From Heterotrichella gracilis (Eukaryota; Sar; Xanthophyceae; Tribonematales; Xanthonemataceae): a DNA stretch of 59,605 bases. Positions within the stretch are counted from its first letter, which is position 1. Every line of letters begins with the position of its first letter. Shown piece by piece: positions 45,501 to 57,100 of the stretch. The position numbers were made by a program, and so were the translations under genes. The notes under the pieces were generated by a model, which was not told the origin of the DNA, ran no database searches, and saw only the letters and a program-made list of their open reading frames with translations. The stretch lies in NCBI GenBank assembly GCA_032358255.1, contig JAULBX010025509.1:1-59605 (forward strand), read 5' to 3'.

Positions 45501-46352
45501 GCACTAAAAGCTCAACATGTTCAAATCTACACGCCAAGCATGCATTGAGACACAGTCATTGCATGCTTTGCACCAATGCAGTCATGTTGACATGCACCTG
45601 TAAACAACACCATGTCCACCCAAGGATAGTAAAACAGAATGAATGATGAAAAGCCCGCCCCTCCCCGCACGCAGGTCCACTTTCAAAATATTTTTAAATT
45701 TTTTAACACCCTGCCTACAAGGTCCCTATGCCTGAAGTACAGCCAGCATCCTAACACCTTACCTGTTACCCCCAAACCTTAAACACCGAACCTACACAGC
45801 CTGCGCCTTGCCAGTCTCCCTGATCTGTGCCATGCAAAGTGCCCTCTAAACCCCAAATTACTCTTCACCCCTACCCCTAACTTGGCAACCCTGGAGTTGG
45901 CATCCTGGGTAACTGTGTAGGATCCGTCCCCACCCTCGCACACGCTACCAGAATAACAGAATAATGATGAAAAGCCCGCCGCAGTCCGAAAACCATGGGC
46001 AACTCCCGGGCGGGCACACGCTACCGCTACCTTAACACAGCAGCCCTCCTTGCCCCCCTGCTTGACACCCCTTTTCCCCCTTGCCCCTTCCCCTCTCCAG
46101 GCAGCCAGGGCCTACCTCAAGAGCCCAGACTTCCACTACCTGGCCTCCGACTCGGACCGGGTGTATCCACTCATCCCGCAGCAAGTGGCGCACTCCGAGG
46201 AGCCCGGCACCCAGGAGGCCATCGCCGATGCCATGGTGGCCAGCGCAGACGCTGCGTCCACGGTAGCGCGCCAGCTGGCGCTGAAGCTGCGGGACACCTT
46301 TGCGGTGGCCCCCAAGCTGAAGGTGGTGTCGCCCAAGTTCAGGATGCACTAG
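42533..46352 (+). CDS. secreted Cys-containing protein, unknown
   Basis: Four exons: 42533-42599, 42810-43127, 44003-44178 and 46101-46352. Phases match; 813 nt gives 270 residues. Residues 1-22 are a clear signal peptide (SRQLCVGVLLSLTVLQLTQG). The mature part has a WYGDL...HYLCGAFNITLACPNTC segment with several Cys likely in disulfides, HGKHMVRITGHSLLDSEGDL in exon 3, and a C-terminal Ala-rich helical exon (AIADAMVASADAASTVARQL). It should be secreted or lumenal; no family is recognised. Intron 3 is 1.9 kb and carries degenerate copies of exon 3. Confidence 0.75.
44240..44790 (+). repeat. degenerate donor-side echoes of exon 3 (secreted-protein gene)
   Basis: The last ~100 nt of exon 3 (GAPSACAYVRSTCSK... 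plus donor) are echoed at about 44280-44370 (donor CAG/GTGTGC, 185 bp past the true one). They appear again at about 44500-44620 (donor AAG/GCATGC) and weakly at 44690-44765. Confidence 0.8.
45630..45990. repeat. short direct repeat in intron
   Basis: AATGATGAAAAGCCCGCC occurs at about 45643 and 45964. A close relative (ATAATGATGAAAGCCTGCCG) is at about 48888 in another gene region. It is often next to AACAGAATAA. Confidence 0.75.
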
Positions 46353-47842
46353 CGGTGGTGGGTTCGGTCCACAGCTGCACCAGGCCATGCTAGACCATAT
46401 GGTGGAATGATGGGGGCACGGGGCGTGCACGAGGGTTTTCCATCGGGTGTGGTTTGGTGCGGGTGAAGAAGAATGATAGCCTCTGGGTATTGCCCTGGTT
46501 TAGGGTGAACCCACTACCTCCTACTCTGTACAACCATCTGTTATGTTTCAGTGGATTTTCCAGCTACTTTTGTGCACCACTGTCTACCCTACTACCACGT
46601 TCACCCACATGCGACGCTCATAGAGTCTTTAGGGTTTAGGGTTTCGATCCAATACAACTCTGCCATGCTGCCCCTGCGTTTGTAGGCACCCTCTGTGCAC
46701 ATTCGAAAAAGAGGGGGTTGAAAAGGCTTTTTCACAGGCCACTACACATTGCTTTACACACTGCCATTTATACAAGCACGTTGCGCTCCATATGTTACCC
46801 AATGCTATCGTGGATTGATCATTTTGTGATGGGGCCAGCTTATGCATAGGTGCACACTAGTCGCAGCGCAATAGGAAATTTCTTAGGAAGTTATTGGTTT
46901 TGTTGCAAGCACCAAGTGGACTTCATTCTATTACGTGAAAGCCTCACCACCGCGCTTATCAAGGTTTACCCAGCTGTGCTGGTGGCCGCTACATTTTAGC
47001 AAACAATATTCTTTAGGTGTTCATGCACCCTGCCTGGCCGTCGCAGTACGTTCGGAAAAATGCGCAGCTTGGCGCATACAGTCTCCCATACAAGCGGTGT
47101 ACTCACACACTGTAACTCTGCTTTGTTTGTTTTATTCCTGCCAGGACTGCCACTTGAAGTGTGGTAGCCATGACTACAGTACCCTTTACTGGAGTGCGTG
47201 GTCCCATGCACCTGGCAAGGCAGTGACCCCAGTCTGTCCTGCGCTATGACATCACGTGACGTTTGCTGCCAGCTTCCTACTTGTGCCTGCTCAAACACCC
47301 CCCCACGTTTTGCAAACCTGTCGGGTGTGGTGCTAGTACTACACTGTGTGTGGGGTGGGGGACCCAGTGGGGGAGAGGGGTGGGTTGTGGGTAGGGTTGA
47401 AGGCTGAGGATACAGGCGCCGGTCGAGAGTGGGAACGTCGTGCTGGTGCCACCACTGGCCCAGTGCAGTGGTGCGTGGCTGTGGCTGTCGTGGGTGACGG
47501 TGGGCACTGCCAGGCACCCACCCACCTGGCTGGACAGTGCCGATGCCCTTGGCGAGGAGTGAGCCACCCACAGTCACCCGGTGCCGACACGCAGCTGTGC
47601 AAACTCCTTCCGTGTTGTGACAAGCGTGGGTGAAACGTTGGGAGGTGGGCGCGGTCAAACCAGGTTGCGTACATGCATGCATGCATTATGTTCACAGTTT
47701 TATATGACATATATAGGATCTTATACGACTATTACACACTGAAAAGCAATGGATACGATCACTCCACCGTTTGAAATTTGCACTGTTGCGCCACTTTCCT
47801 TCAAAGACATGTTTGCAGCAGATCTCACTGTGCATTTGCAAC
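46353..47842. other. intergenic, no supported gene
   Basis: Contains TTTAGGG units at 46629-46643. A 228-codon minus-strand open frame (46996-47682) is low in complexity without domains. Ordinary otherwise. Confidence 0.45.
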
Positions 47843-48537
47843 ATGGCAACCCAGCTTGCGCGAGCTGCAGGGCGACTCATTCTGGACCGTCCTGCTGAAG
47901 AACGCAACGCACTGTACCCCCGACTGGGGGAGCAGGATTGGGCAGGATTTGCTGCCCAGGACCTGACAGCACCAGCTGTGCTGCAAGCCATGCTAACGGC
48001 TGGTACGTGCACGTGACACCACTGGAGCCAAGTCCTTACCCGAAACAGCAGGCTATTTTCACCGCTTTGCAAAGCGGTGTGAACACAGTGTTTGACACTG
48101 CAGACGCGGCTTCATCTTGAATTGGGCACCATGTACTGGTGGCCAAGTCCTCACCCAATATCACAGGCTTTTCACCACTTTGCATTCAGTGTTTTATAGT
48201 GGAAAGGTTCACAGGTTGAACTGGGAACTGTCTACTGTTTTAGTCTTTTTAGCACGCTGTGGTGACAGCTGCCCCTTTGGGTCACGAAACACGCGTGCTT
48301 TGATTACGGTTGCACCTGGCTCACCTGTAAGCTGTTTCACTAGAGAACCTGGGCTGCCAACAACCTGGCCACACACCGTTGCTCAGCAACCCTGCTCTCT
48401 CACGCAGCTGCAGCACCACCACAAGTCATCACCCTGGAGCTTGTATGGCAGGAGCTGCTGTCCATCAAGAGCGACATCTGGACCATCGGGACTGACATTG
48501 CGGCGCTCTCGGGGAGGGTCACAAGTGTGGAAAACAG
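47843..48537 (+). CDS. unknown protein with helical segment (3' end unresolved)
   Basis: Exon 1 47843-48002 starts at ATG (MATQLARAAGRLILDRPAEE) and ends at a GTACGT donor in phase 1. Exon 2 48408-48537 (PQVITLELVWQELLSIKSDI ... SGRVTSVEN) ends at GTAAGC in phase 2 and is predicted helical, possibly coiled coil. A candidate last exon after TTTGCAG at 49037 reads VFTELAVQYGAATAGSFLPV to a stop at 49139, but its phase does not match exon 2, so an exon is missing or this belongs elsewhere. Repeats of a ~300-bp family are inserted between and after. The intron of exon 1 contains an internal ~115-bp tandem repeat. Confidence 0.5.
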
Positions 48538-48559
48538 GTAAGCAGTCTCCATGAGCATA

Positions 48560-49625
48560 AGCCAAGGGTCCCCGGGCCGGCTGGGTCTGGAATGTCAGCC
48601 AACATGGGCTGACGTTTGGGCCTACCACTGAACCCACTCTTTTGTGTGGCCCTACCAGGGCCAAGGGGCGGAGGTTGAAGCCTTCAACAAATGTTTTGAG
48701 GAGCCACAACCCCCTCCCAAGTGTGACGGAAAGCGGGGAGGAGGGCTTGGCGCTGCCCAGCAGGACTCCAGCAGCAGGCGTGTAAGGTGGGAGGGTGGGG
48801 CGGGTGTAGCTGACTTGCTGGATGCACCTTGGAGGTGTTTGCCCACACTGGGGCATGGCTGGCTTGTTTGAATAACAGAATAACAGAATAATGATGAAAG
48901 CCTGCCGCAACGCTTACGCGCACTCCCATGCGTACGCGTGCCTCCCTTCCTTACAGCTTTTTACTGTCAGTCATCATGCATAACGTGTGTGTGCACACGT
49001 ATTTGCTATCAACCTGCTGGCTCGGTTCTCTTTGCAGGTGTTCACCGAGTTGGCCGTGCAATATGGAGCGGCCACAGCAGGCAGTTTTTTGCCTGTTCCA
49101 GAGAAGAGTCTCATTTTCTGCCTGTTGCCGCTGGTGTGACACAAGAGAGCGGGTTCAGTGGTTAGGCCAAACGTCAGCCCATGTTGTCTGACCCTCCAGA
49201 CCCAGCCTGGCCCGGGTCCCCCTGGCTAATCTCCATGCTGACAGGCTTGCCTAAATCAGCTTCCGTTCACTCTTGTCGACGGAAATGAGTTACAGCCAAG
49301 CCGTCAGCATGGGAATTAGCTATGGGCATCAGGGCCAGGCCGGGTCTGGAGGGTCAGACAACATGCGCTGATGTCTGGGCCGATCCTGAACCCGCTCTTT
49401 CGTGTGGCTATGGGGGGTTTTCGACAAAGGCTGAAGCCTTTCATTAGGGTTTTGAGTAGGGTTTCAGCCGCAGCCAACAGCCAGCTGTGATGGAAGCGGG
49501 GAGGAGGGCTTGACGCTGCCAGGGCTCCAGCAACAGGCGTTGGGAGTATGGGTGAGGGTTGGGCGGTAGCTACTACTGTAGTTGACTTGCTGGGTGCACC
49601 TTGGAGGTGCTTGCAACGAGGAGCT
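48560..49625. repeat. ~300-bp dispersed repeat, three copies, one inverted
   Basis: Copy A 48570-48850 and copy C 49310-49620 are in direct orientation. They share GGGTCTGGA.GGTCAG, then AACCC.CTCTTT.GTGTGGC, GAAGCGGGGAGGAGGGCTTG and GACTTGCTGG.TGCACCTTGG. Copy B 49135-49245 is an inverted copy of the first ~110 bp of C, so B and C form an inverted repeat about 65 bp apart. All are noncoding as far as seen. A foldback or nonautonomous transposon family is likely. Confidence 0.8.
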
Positions 49626-49668
49626 GGGGATGAGCAATCGTCAAGGGCTGCCAAATAACTGGACTCCA

Positions 49669-49784
49669 CAAATTGCAATCAGGTACACAGACTGTTACCT
49701 GAGGCACACTGTGTATGCACGTAGTGCCTCATTCATATCTGTTTGTCAGTTAGGTAACAGTCTGTATACCTGATTGTTAATTTG
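49669..49784. mobile_element. MITE-like inverted-repeat element
   Basis: Left arm 49669-49700 (contains CAATCAGGTACACAGACTGT) and right arm 49752-49784 are inverted copies with few mismatches. The 51-bp spacer contains its own GAGGCAC/GTGCCTC inverted repeat. No clear target-site duplication was seen. Confidence 0.7.
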
Positions 49785-51175
49785 TTACTTATCTGAACAG
49801 TTCCCCCTTGTATGTTACTGTTGTCGGGACATTAGACGCCTTCTTTCATGGCGCCCTGTGCGTGTTGATTTTGCTGCATTAGTCTAGAGCTTGTGATGCT
49901 GATTTGGAGTTGGTTTCCAGATACTGTGAGCCAAGCATCCCACGCATGAAAGACAATAGCGGTGGAAAAAATGTCTTACTGTAACCGGGTTTTGCCACAT
50001 CCAACGCTGGGAAATCAGTTTCACTGTGACCAAGCCATTCAATTGAGTTCAAATGTCACCTTCACCACAAAGGCGATCCTTGGAAAGGTGACGCTCTGAG
50101 AAGTGCGCACTGATTAAATCGGTTAACTTTTGCCACGGTGAGCATTGGCATGCACCTTGCTTGAAGCAGGCGTGGTACTGGTGCCACTGAATGCCATTCA
50201 ATGGCACCAATTTGGGGGTTGGTCAACCTCAAAGTTTGCCATCAAGCAGGCCAGGGGACTCATCCAGTGTCATAGTATGTATTGCCAGACAATTCTATTT
50301 AATTTTCTATTTAGAATGCACTCCAGCAGTCGCTCAAGATTGCAATGCTCATTTTAGGACCACAAGCGCAAGCCAGGAGGCGCTGCGCTGTTCACACCAA
50401 GCCAATATTAAATCTCTGCCAACGGAGGCGTACAGCTAGCAAAAACTGCAATCAGGTCATCTGGGCCACAACCACAACAGGCTAAAAGTGCTTTAAATAT
50501 TGAACAAACATAGCTAACGACAGTGTCAGTTTGACCCAGGGCTGTGCGTAACGCCTAGGGGCTCTACACTGTATGCTACAGTCCTCTACCAGTGCGCCCT
50601 GCAACTTGCGACACACTGAGCAAACCCCACACTACCAGTGTTGCCGAATGAGGTTGAAAACATGCATGTGTGACGCCATAGTCTGCCATTAATGTCGTGT
50701 AATCAACTGATCAACCTGCTGCGGGAGTATTTGGTGCACCCCCTTAGCCCATATGTAAACTTCCACAATGGTTGGCCCTTCAACATGTACATAATAAATG
50801 CTATATCATACAGCAATTTTGCTATCAAGTCCCTCCTGCAAACATTGGTAAACTCCTTGAGCATGGTCATCACTGGGCTGGTGCCCAGATCACCCAGATT
50901 TCCACAACGCCTGCACCGGCGCGCCTATCCCTCGAGACAAATTTCCCAGACTGGCAGTCCGTCTAAAGCAACCCTGATTTAGTTAACCCTTCTCCTAGGA
51001 TTGTTCTGAGGATTTTCACAGACCCAGCACGCCCCAACTTGCGCTGCCACTTTGAATCACCCAAACCCCCTGTCTAGGGATTTTCACTGCACCGGCGCGC
51101 CCATCCTCTTGAGCACTTACCAGGGGAACCTCTGCAGTCAGTCCAAAGCACCATGAAATCCATGGATATAGGTTT
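49785..51175. other. intergenic with terminal-exon echoes of the TPR gene
   Basis: No gene recognised. At about 50915-50965 and 51075-51145 there are minus-strand diverged copies of the last exon end of the TPR gene (RMGAPVQ stop region, GGCGCGCCGGTGCAGTGA). The stop codon is kept in the nearer copy. Confidence 0.6.
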
Positions 51176-54100
51176 TCATTGGACCGGCGCGCCCATGCGC
51201 TTCAACTCCTCCTGGCAGTCTGTCAGCGCCTCCTGTGCATCAACATCGCTGGGCTGCGAGTGGAGCACCTCCTCCAGACAACTGGCAGCATCCTGCAGGC
51301 AAGGGGGGAAGGTGATGATTTCTTTACAGCGAGATAAAAGGAGTGGCTGGTTGGGAGTGGAGCACCTCCTCCTGACAACTGGCAGCATCCTGCAGGCAAG
51401 GGGGGAGGGGAAGCTGACTAGCTTTGTCCATCAGAGGGAGGGGGAGAGGGGAAGTCCATCGCGCAACCACCTTTGTCGCGCTGCCCAGTTTTGCTGGAAT
51501 CAAACCGGGCGAGTGGCAGCATCCTGCACGATGGGGGTGGCGGGTGCGTGGATGGCGTGGGATGGTTTTAAATACAGAAATAGGGGCATTATATAAATAC
51601 TTTGCGGATTACAGCATCTTATATTGCTTGATATTAAGCAACGGCGTAACAGTGCCAGGACTGATGTCCATTGACGCCGGAGGTGCAAGGCTGCTTGCTA
51701 ATCTGGCTGTTATGCCTCCGACCCTTGTACCCAACCCCCGGGATTTACCTGCAGCAGGCCCAGCCCCTCGGGGTCGTCCGTGCTTTTGCAGAATCCCCAG
51801 CTCCGCATGGCCAGTCCCAGGCCGCGCAGCGCGGGGATCATGCCCGGCTGGCGCTCCAGCGCAGCCTCAAACTTCTGGCAGGCGGCTTCGTACAGCCTCT
51901 CGGCAGCTTCCGCATTGATCTCGAGGTCCCCCCGCAGGCACAGGGCCTTGCCCCAATGGTGCAGGGCGCGCGCGTCGGTCGAGTCGATTTCCAGCACCCG
52001 CCGAAACTTGCGGCCTGTCGGGCGTGGGGTTTGGGGCGGGTTAGGGTTCAGGGTTTGGGGGTGGTCAGCATGCGTGTGGAGGAGGAGGTTTGGTAGTGAA
52101 CGGGGATTGGGAATGGTTCAGGGCTCAAGTGATGGGCTAGGGTTTTCCCTGCCACTATCAGCAGCTGCTGCGCCACCTGCAAGAGCTGCTGCTCCGACAT
52201 CTCCACAGCCGCCACATCACCAGCATCAGCGCCACATGGCAGGCTCTGGAGCATACCCAGCTGGACACCACCCCAAGGGTTTCCACTAGGGGTTTCTCAT
52301 AGGGTTTCTCATAGGGTTTAGGGTTTCCCTCCCACCTGCCACGATCAGGAGCTCCTGCGCCTCTACCAGCAGCTGCTGCTCAGACATCTCCACAGCCGCC
52401 ACGTCACCAGCATCGCTGCCACGTGGCAGGCTCTGCAGCAAATCCATCTCCCTTTTCTTCAGCATGCCGTGCGCCAGCAGCGCATTGCCCCAGTTGCCAT
52501 GGGCTTGGATGTCGTTAGGGTCCAGCCGGGCAGCCAGCTCGAAGCACTCTTCGGCCTCGGTGAGCAGGCGCTCGGCGGTCCCCAGGGATTCACCCCTGTG
52601 GCACGGGGATTGCAAAAATGAGGGTGTGAATGGGCGGGGGGGGGGTGCGGGAAGGTTGAAGTGTGAAGTGTTACTGTTGATCCAGGGATCCAACACAGGA
52701 GATTATAACATTATTAAATGTCATTAGGGTCCAGCCGGGCAGCCAGCTCGAAGCACTCTTCGGCTTCAGTGAGCAGGCGCTCGACGGTTCCCAGGGATTC
52801 GCTCCTGTTTGCCAGGGATTGGGATTGGGATTGGGAACGATTTGGGTGTGCGCGGGGTGGTGGCGCGGGAGGGTTTTAGCGTGCAGTGCAATTGACCTGG
52901 ATACAAGCAATATAAATCTAGCGTGGATATCCTATGGACCTAATTGGGCTACCAGCTTAAGGCCTGCTCCAGCGTCATGAGCAGGCGCTCTGAGGTCCTC
53001 AGGGCCTCGCCCCTGTATACTTCATATTTTTACTGTTTGGATGGCAGTTCCTTTCAGTTAACTACACAAAACTGGCAAAGTTTCCATTTTCAACTCTGGT
53101 TGGCGCGGGGATTGACACAACGCGGGGTGGTGGTGCAGGAGGGTGGCAACTCACTTTTTCGACTCCTGCCTGCCCATGCGCATCAGCTCCACCCCCTTGT
53201 CAAGCAGCTCACCCAGCTGCGCCACCTGGCCATCGCTCAAATCTGAGGGCTCGCCCTGCTCTGCCACGTTGCCGTTGGTGGCCGCATCCACGCCGCTCCA
53301 TGCCACCCCGTCTGATGACGTGGCGGCCTGCGGTTGGCTGGCGCCTGCGTCTGAGGGAGCAGGGGTCAAGGAATTGAGATGAGGGGTAAATGTGTACCCC
53401 GGCTGATGCCTGTGCCTGCTTGGAGGGGGCTGAAGGGGGGAGATGTAACGGAAGGGGAGGGAATGTGCAGGAGCCACCCGGTATCAACATGCTTTGCGAG
53501 GGTTCAGTTTCCCTTTGCTGCCACATAAGAGGGTGTCTGCACAGCCTGTACGAAGCGCCACAACCTATATTCAATCCCACTTCAGCGACCTCCGCCGCCA
53601 CACTCCATGCGCACCTATTGCATCCTCCTCCTCGCCCTCTCCGCCATACTCCGCCAGGGCGGCCGCCATCATGACCTCCCCTTGCACCACGGGGTCCTTG
53701 ATTTCACCCCCTGGCACCCCCTGGCTCCATTTGGAGGCCTCAAGGGGGCCAAAAGATTCGGGGAGTCTGGGGAGGTCGCTGAGCAGGGGGCGGCCCATCA
53801 CTTTTTCGGAGAAGCGCTGCTCGTCCTCGTTCACAGAAACCAGGAAGTCCTAAGGAAATGCCAGGTGAGAGGAGCAATGTCTTAGGGTTTAGGGTTATGT
53901 TAAGGGTTGGCGTGGACAGCAAGGGAGGAGAGCAGTGGCGAGAGGAGTGACGATGGCGGAATTGTGGAGGTGGAGGGGCAATGGTGGGTGTGTAGCAATT
54001 GACAACATCGTTAAAAGCAAGGGCTCTTATCTTATAGATGCAATTTTCCAGGTCAAATGCTCTACAAAAAGAACCTAACGTTACTCATACTGGGTCTATC

Positions 54101-57100
54101 GAGGCTCGATACCAGTCCAGGCTGAAATAAACCCTAAACCTGACACCCTAAGCAGCAAGCATGCAGACATGGACAGCAGGCTTAGGTTGAAATTTTGGGG
54201 GTTGGGGTTTAGGGTGTCGCACCAGCATGCGCTGGTATGCCTGCTCTTTGGTCTCCCCAGGCACCGGCCCCCCCTCCTCTCCCCCCCTTGCCACCTGGCG
54301 CACGGTGGCAGGGGGGTCCGCCATGGTGGCCATCAGCACATCAATCTTGTGGGACACATCCTTCGCAAATTATAACATAAAATCTTGTTAATATATTTAA
54401 CAAAGGTCTAGTAATTTGTGATATACATTCAACAATGCGCCCGGGTTGGCCCTCTTGACTGTCTCAAAATTTCTAAAGCTTTCTGTAATAATATACTATC
54501 AAAATATGAGATCTTGATGGTAATTGCCACTTGGTAAGGAATTGGGGTGTGGTGGGGGTAAGGTAGCGTCATTTCACGGCATTGAACCAAGCAAAATCAC
54601 ACAAGCTGCCAGCTGATCTTCCAAAACCCAGGGGTGGACTTGATGATTGCATCCCTATATCTCCAATTTGTTAATAGCATCCCTATAAACAAGCACATAC
54701 CGTGAACGCCGTGGTAGCGTCCTCCAGTGTCGACAGCAGCTTGGCAAGATTGAGCGCTGCCGCCTGGCTGGGATCCCCATCAGGGGTGGTGGTGGAGGCA
54801 AGGGCATAGGCGTCCAGCTTGCCTGCACACAGGGGCCGGGGCCAGTGGGAGGTTTGTGTGGGGGAAGCTCCCATACATGTCGGGGCACAGACATTCTACT
54901 CTGAAGTGCCCCACGGGGGAGAAATAGGCTCCAGGGAAGTGTCCACCGTGCAAAGTACTTGCAGAAAATGATGACAATCTAGGGTGATGACAAGCTAGGG
55001 AGCTAGGGGGTTTGTACTAGGGTTTTCCCAGGGTTTTACTGCCCGCACCTGTCACCTCCTGCATGGCGCTGAGCATGGGCTGGAGCTCCTCGATGAGGTG
55101 GTCGGAAACCCCAGCGGAGGGTTTTTCGTGGTCAGCCACCTGCTCGCTCAAACCCTAGCCAGGGGAGCACACCACGGTAGGATGAGCAATAGGGTTCACC
55201 TCTGTACCAGTAGGGTCGGCAATAGATTTATAATCCACCTTACCAAGGTCAAGACAAGCTCGCAAGCATACACTTTTAATTACATGCGCATGCATTTGCA
55301 TGAAAGTTATTTACAAGAAAGTAGTTTAGTGGGCAAAGGGGGTAGGTAAGCCAAGGGCCACGTGGGCTACTCCAGCAGGACCTCAAGTCCCGTGGGATCA
55401 ATAGATGGTTCAAACAGTGCCAAGGAGGAGCTGGGTGGCGCCGCATGTGCAAGACTGCCTGCTAATCTGGCTGCATTGCTGGAATAGTTAGTTACATGCA
55501 TTCCAGCAATACAGCCAGATTAGCAGTCGGTCTTGCAAATGCGGCGCCACGCAGCTCTTTCCTTTGCTGCATGTAATTAACTAACTAAGTTTAGGGTTTA
55601 GGGCCTACCTGCACCATGTCCTCTATATGTGAAATCTTGGTCAAAACTTGCTCCGAATCCCTAATCGTATCGGAATCTTGGCCCCGCTCCCCACCCGCTG
55701 CGACAATATCCTGCAGGTCCTCCACAGCCGCCTGCATCGAGGCAAAGCACACACTGTAATGTTCAAGCTGTAGGGTTAACACAGTGGTCTCTCAAATTCC
55801 TGTCTTTCTCAGGGGATTGTCCTAACTTAATGTGGGGATATGCATTCACCACCACGGCTATCACCACCACAGTCCCTGCGGTACCCACCCCATCCCCCAT
55901 CCACTCTCCCCCCCCATCACCCCTACCTGCAGAGGTGCCACCGCCATGCCCACCGCCCCTTCCACCCCCACCCCACCTGATTTGGCGCCATCCCCTTGAC
56001 CACCATTGCCTGCACCAAGCCCCCCTTGATACACCCCCACCCCACCTCCACTCACATTCCACCTCCACTGGCACCCCAACACCCGCCACCCCCACACCTA
56101 CCTGCAGAGGTGCCACCGCCTTGCCCACCGCCTCCTCAATATCCAGCGCCGTCCCCTGCGCCTCCCCTTCCCTGTCCCCCCCTGAGCTCGGGATTGCAAA
56201 TTCCGCCAGCTGGTCACTGAGCCTGGCTAATTGGCCCCCTATGACGTCATCCGCGGGGCTGGCCAAGGGCTGGGAGGAAAGGGTGTCCCTCAATTCCTGC
56301 AAAGGGGACGCAGGGTAAGGGGTAAGCATTTGGGATTGTGCAAAATGCGCTGAATTATTGGCTTAAGAGTATTTACGGTTAAGGGTTCAGGTGCTGAGGG
56401 GAACGGGATGTTACAAGCTCCTGCAGAGGGATGCGATGGAGGGTAGACATGTGTGAAGTTGGCTGGATTTCCTACAGTGCCCCGACACAACCCTTGTCAT
56501 GCCAGCACTTTCAGGGACCCTCACCAACCCTGATCCCAATGCTAAGGTAGCGGCAGGCTCAATGGCGAAAGTCTGAAGGGCTTTCCGCTGGGCATCAACA
56601 CTGTTTACAGTCCCTAATAAGAAAACCCCTGCCTTTCCCCTAGATTAAACCCAAACCCTTACCGTGACTGTGTCTTCCAGCACCAGCAGCCTCTTCCCCA
56701 GGGCAGACCACTGCTCCGGGGCGATGGTGACGGGCTCCATGGCAAAGGTCTGGAGGGCCTTCAGCTGTGCATCCACAATCTTCTGGGCAGCCAATTTCAC
56801 CTCTTGGGCCAAGATTTCGTGGAACCTGTCCTGCATGTCGACCACCTGGGGGGGGGGGGGGAGGGGGGGTAAATAGGCAATGGTAAAAAGGCCCTGGTAA
56901 ATTTCACCACTTGGGTCAAAATCTCGCGGAATCTGTCCTGCATGTCGACCACCTAGGTGGGGGGTATATAGGCAATGGTGAACAGGCCCTATTAAATTGT
57001 TCACCTTTCGTTCACCCAATCTGCTCACCTGGCTGCATGAGTGTCCTCTCCGCAACAACAGCCAGCAAGGTCAGGATGTAGGCTTTGATGATCAGGGTTT

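Noticed and set aside
46996..47682. 228-codon open frame on the minus strand
   Set aside because: Composition is low in complexity (His, Thr, Pro, Gly) with no domain, no splice structure and overlapping open frames in other phases.
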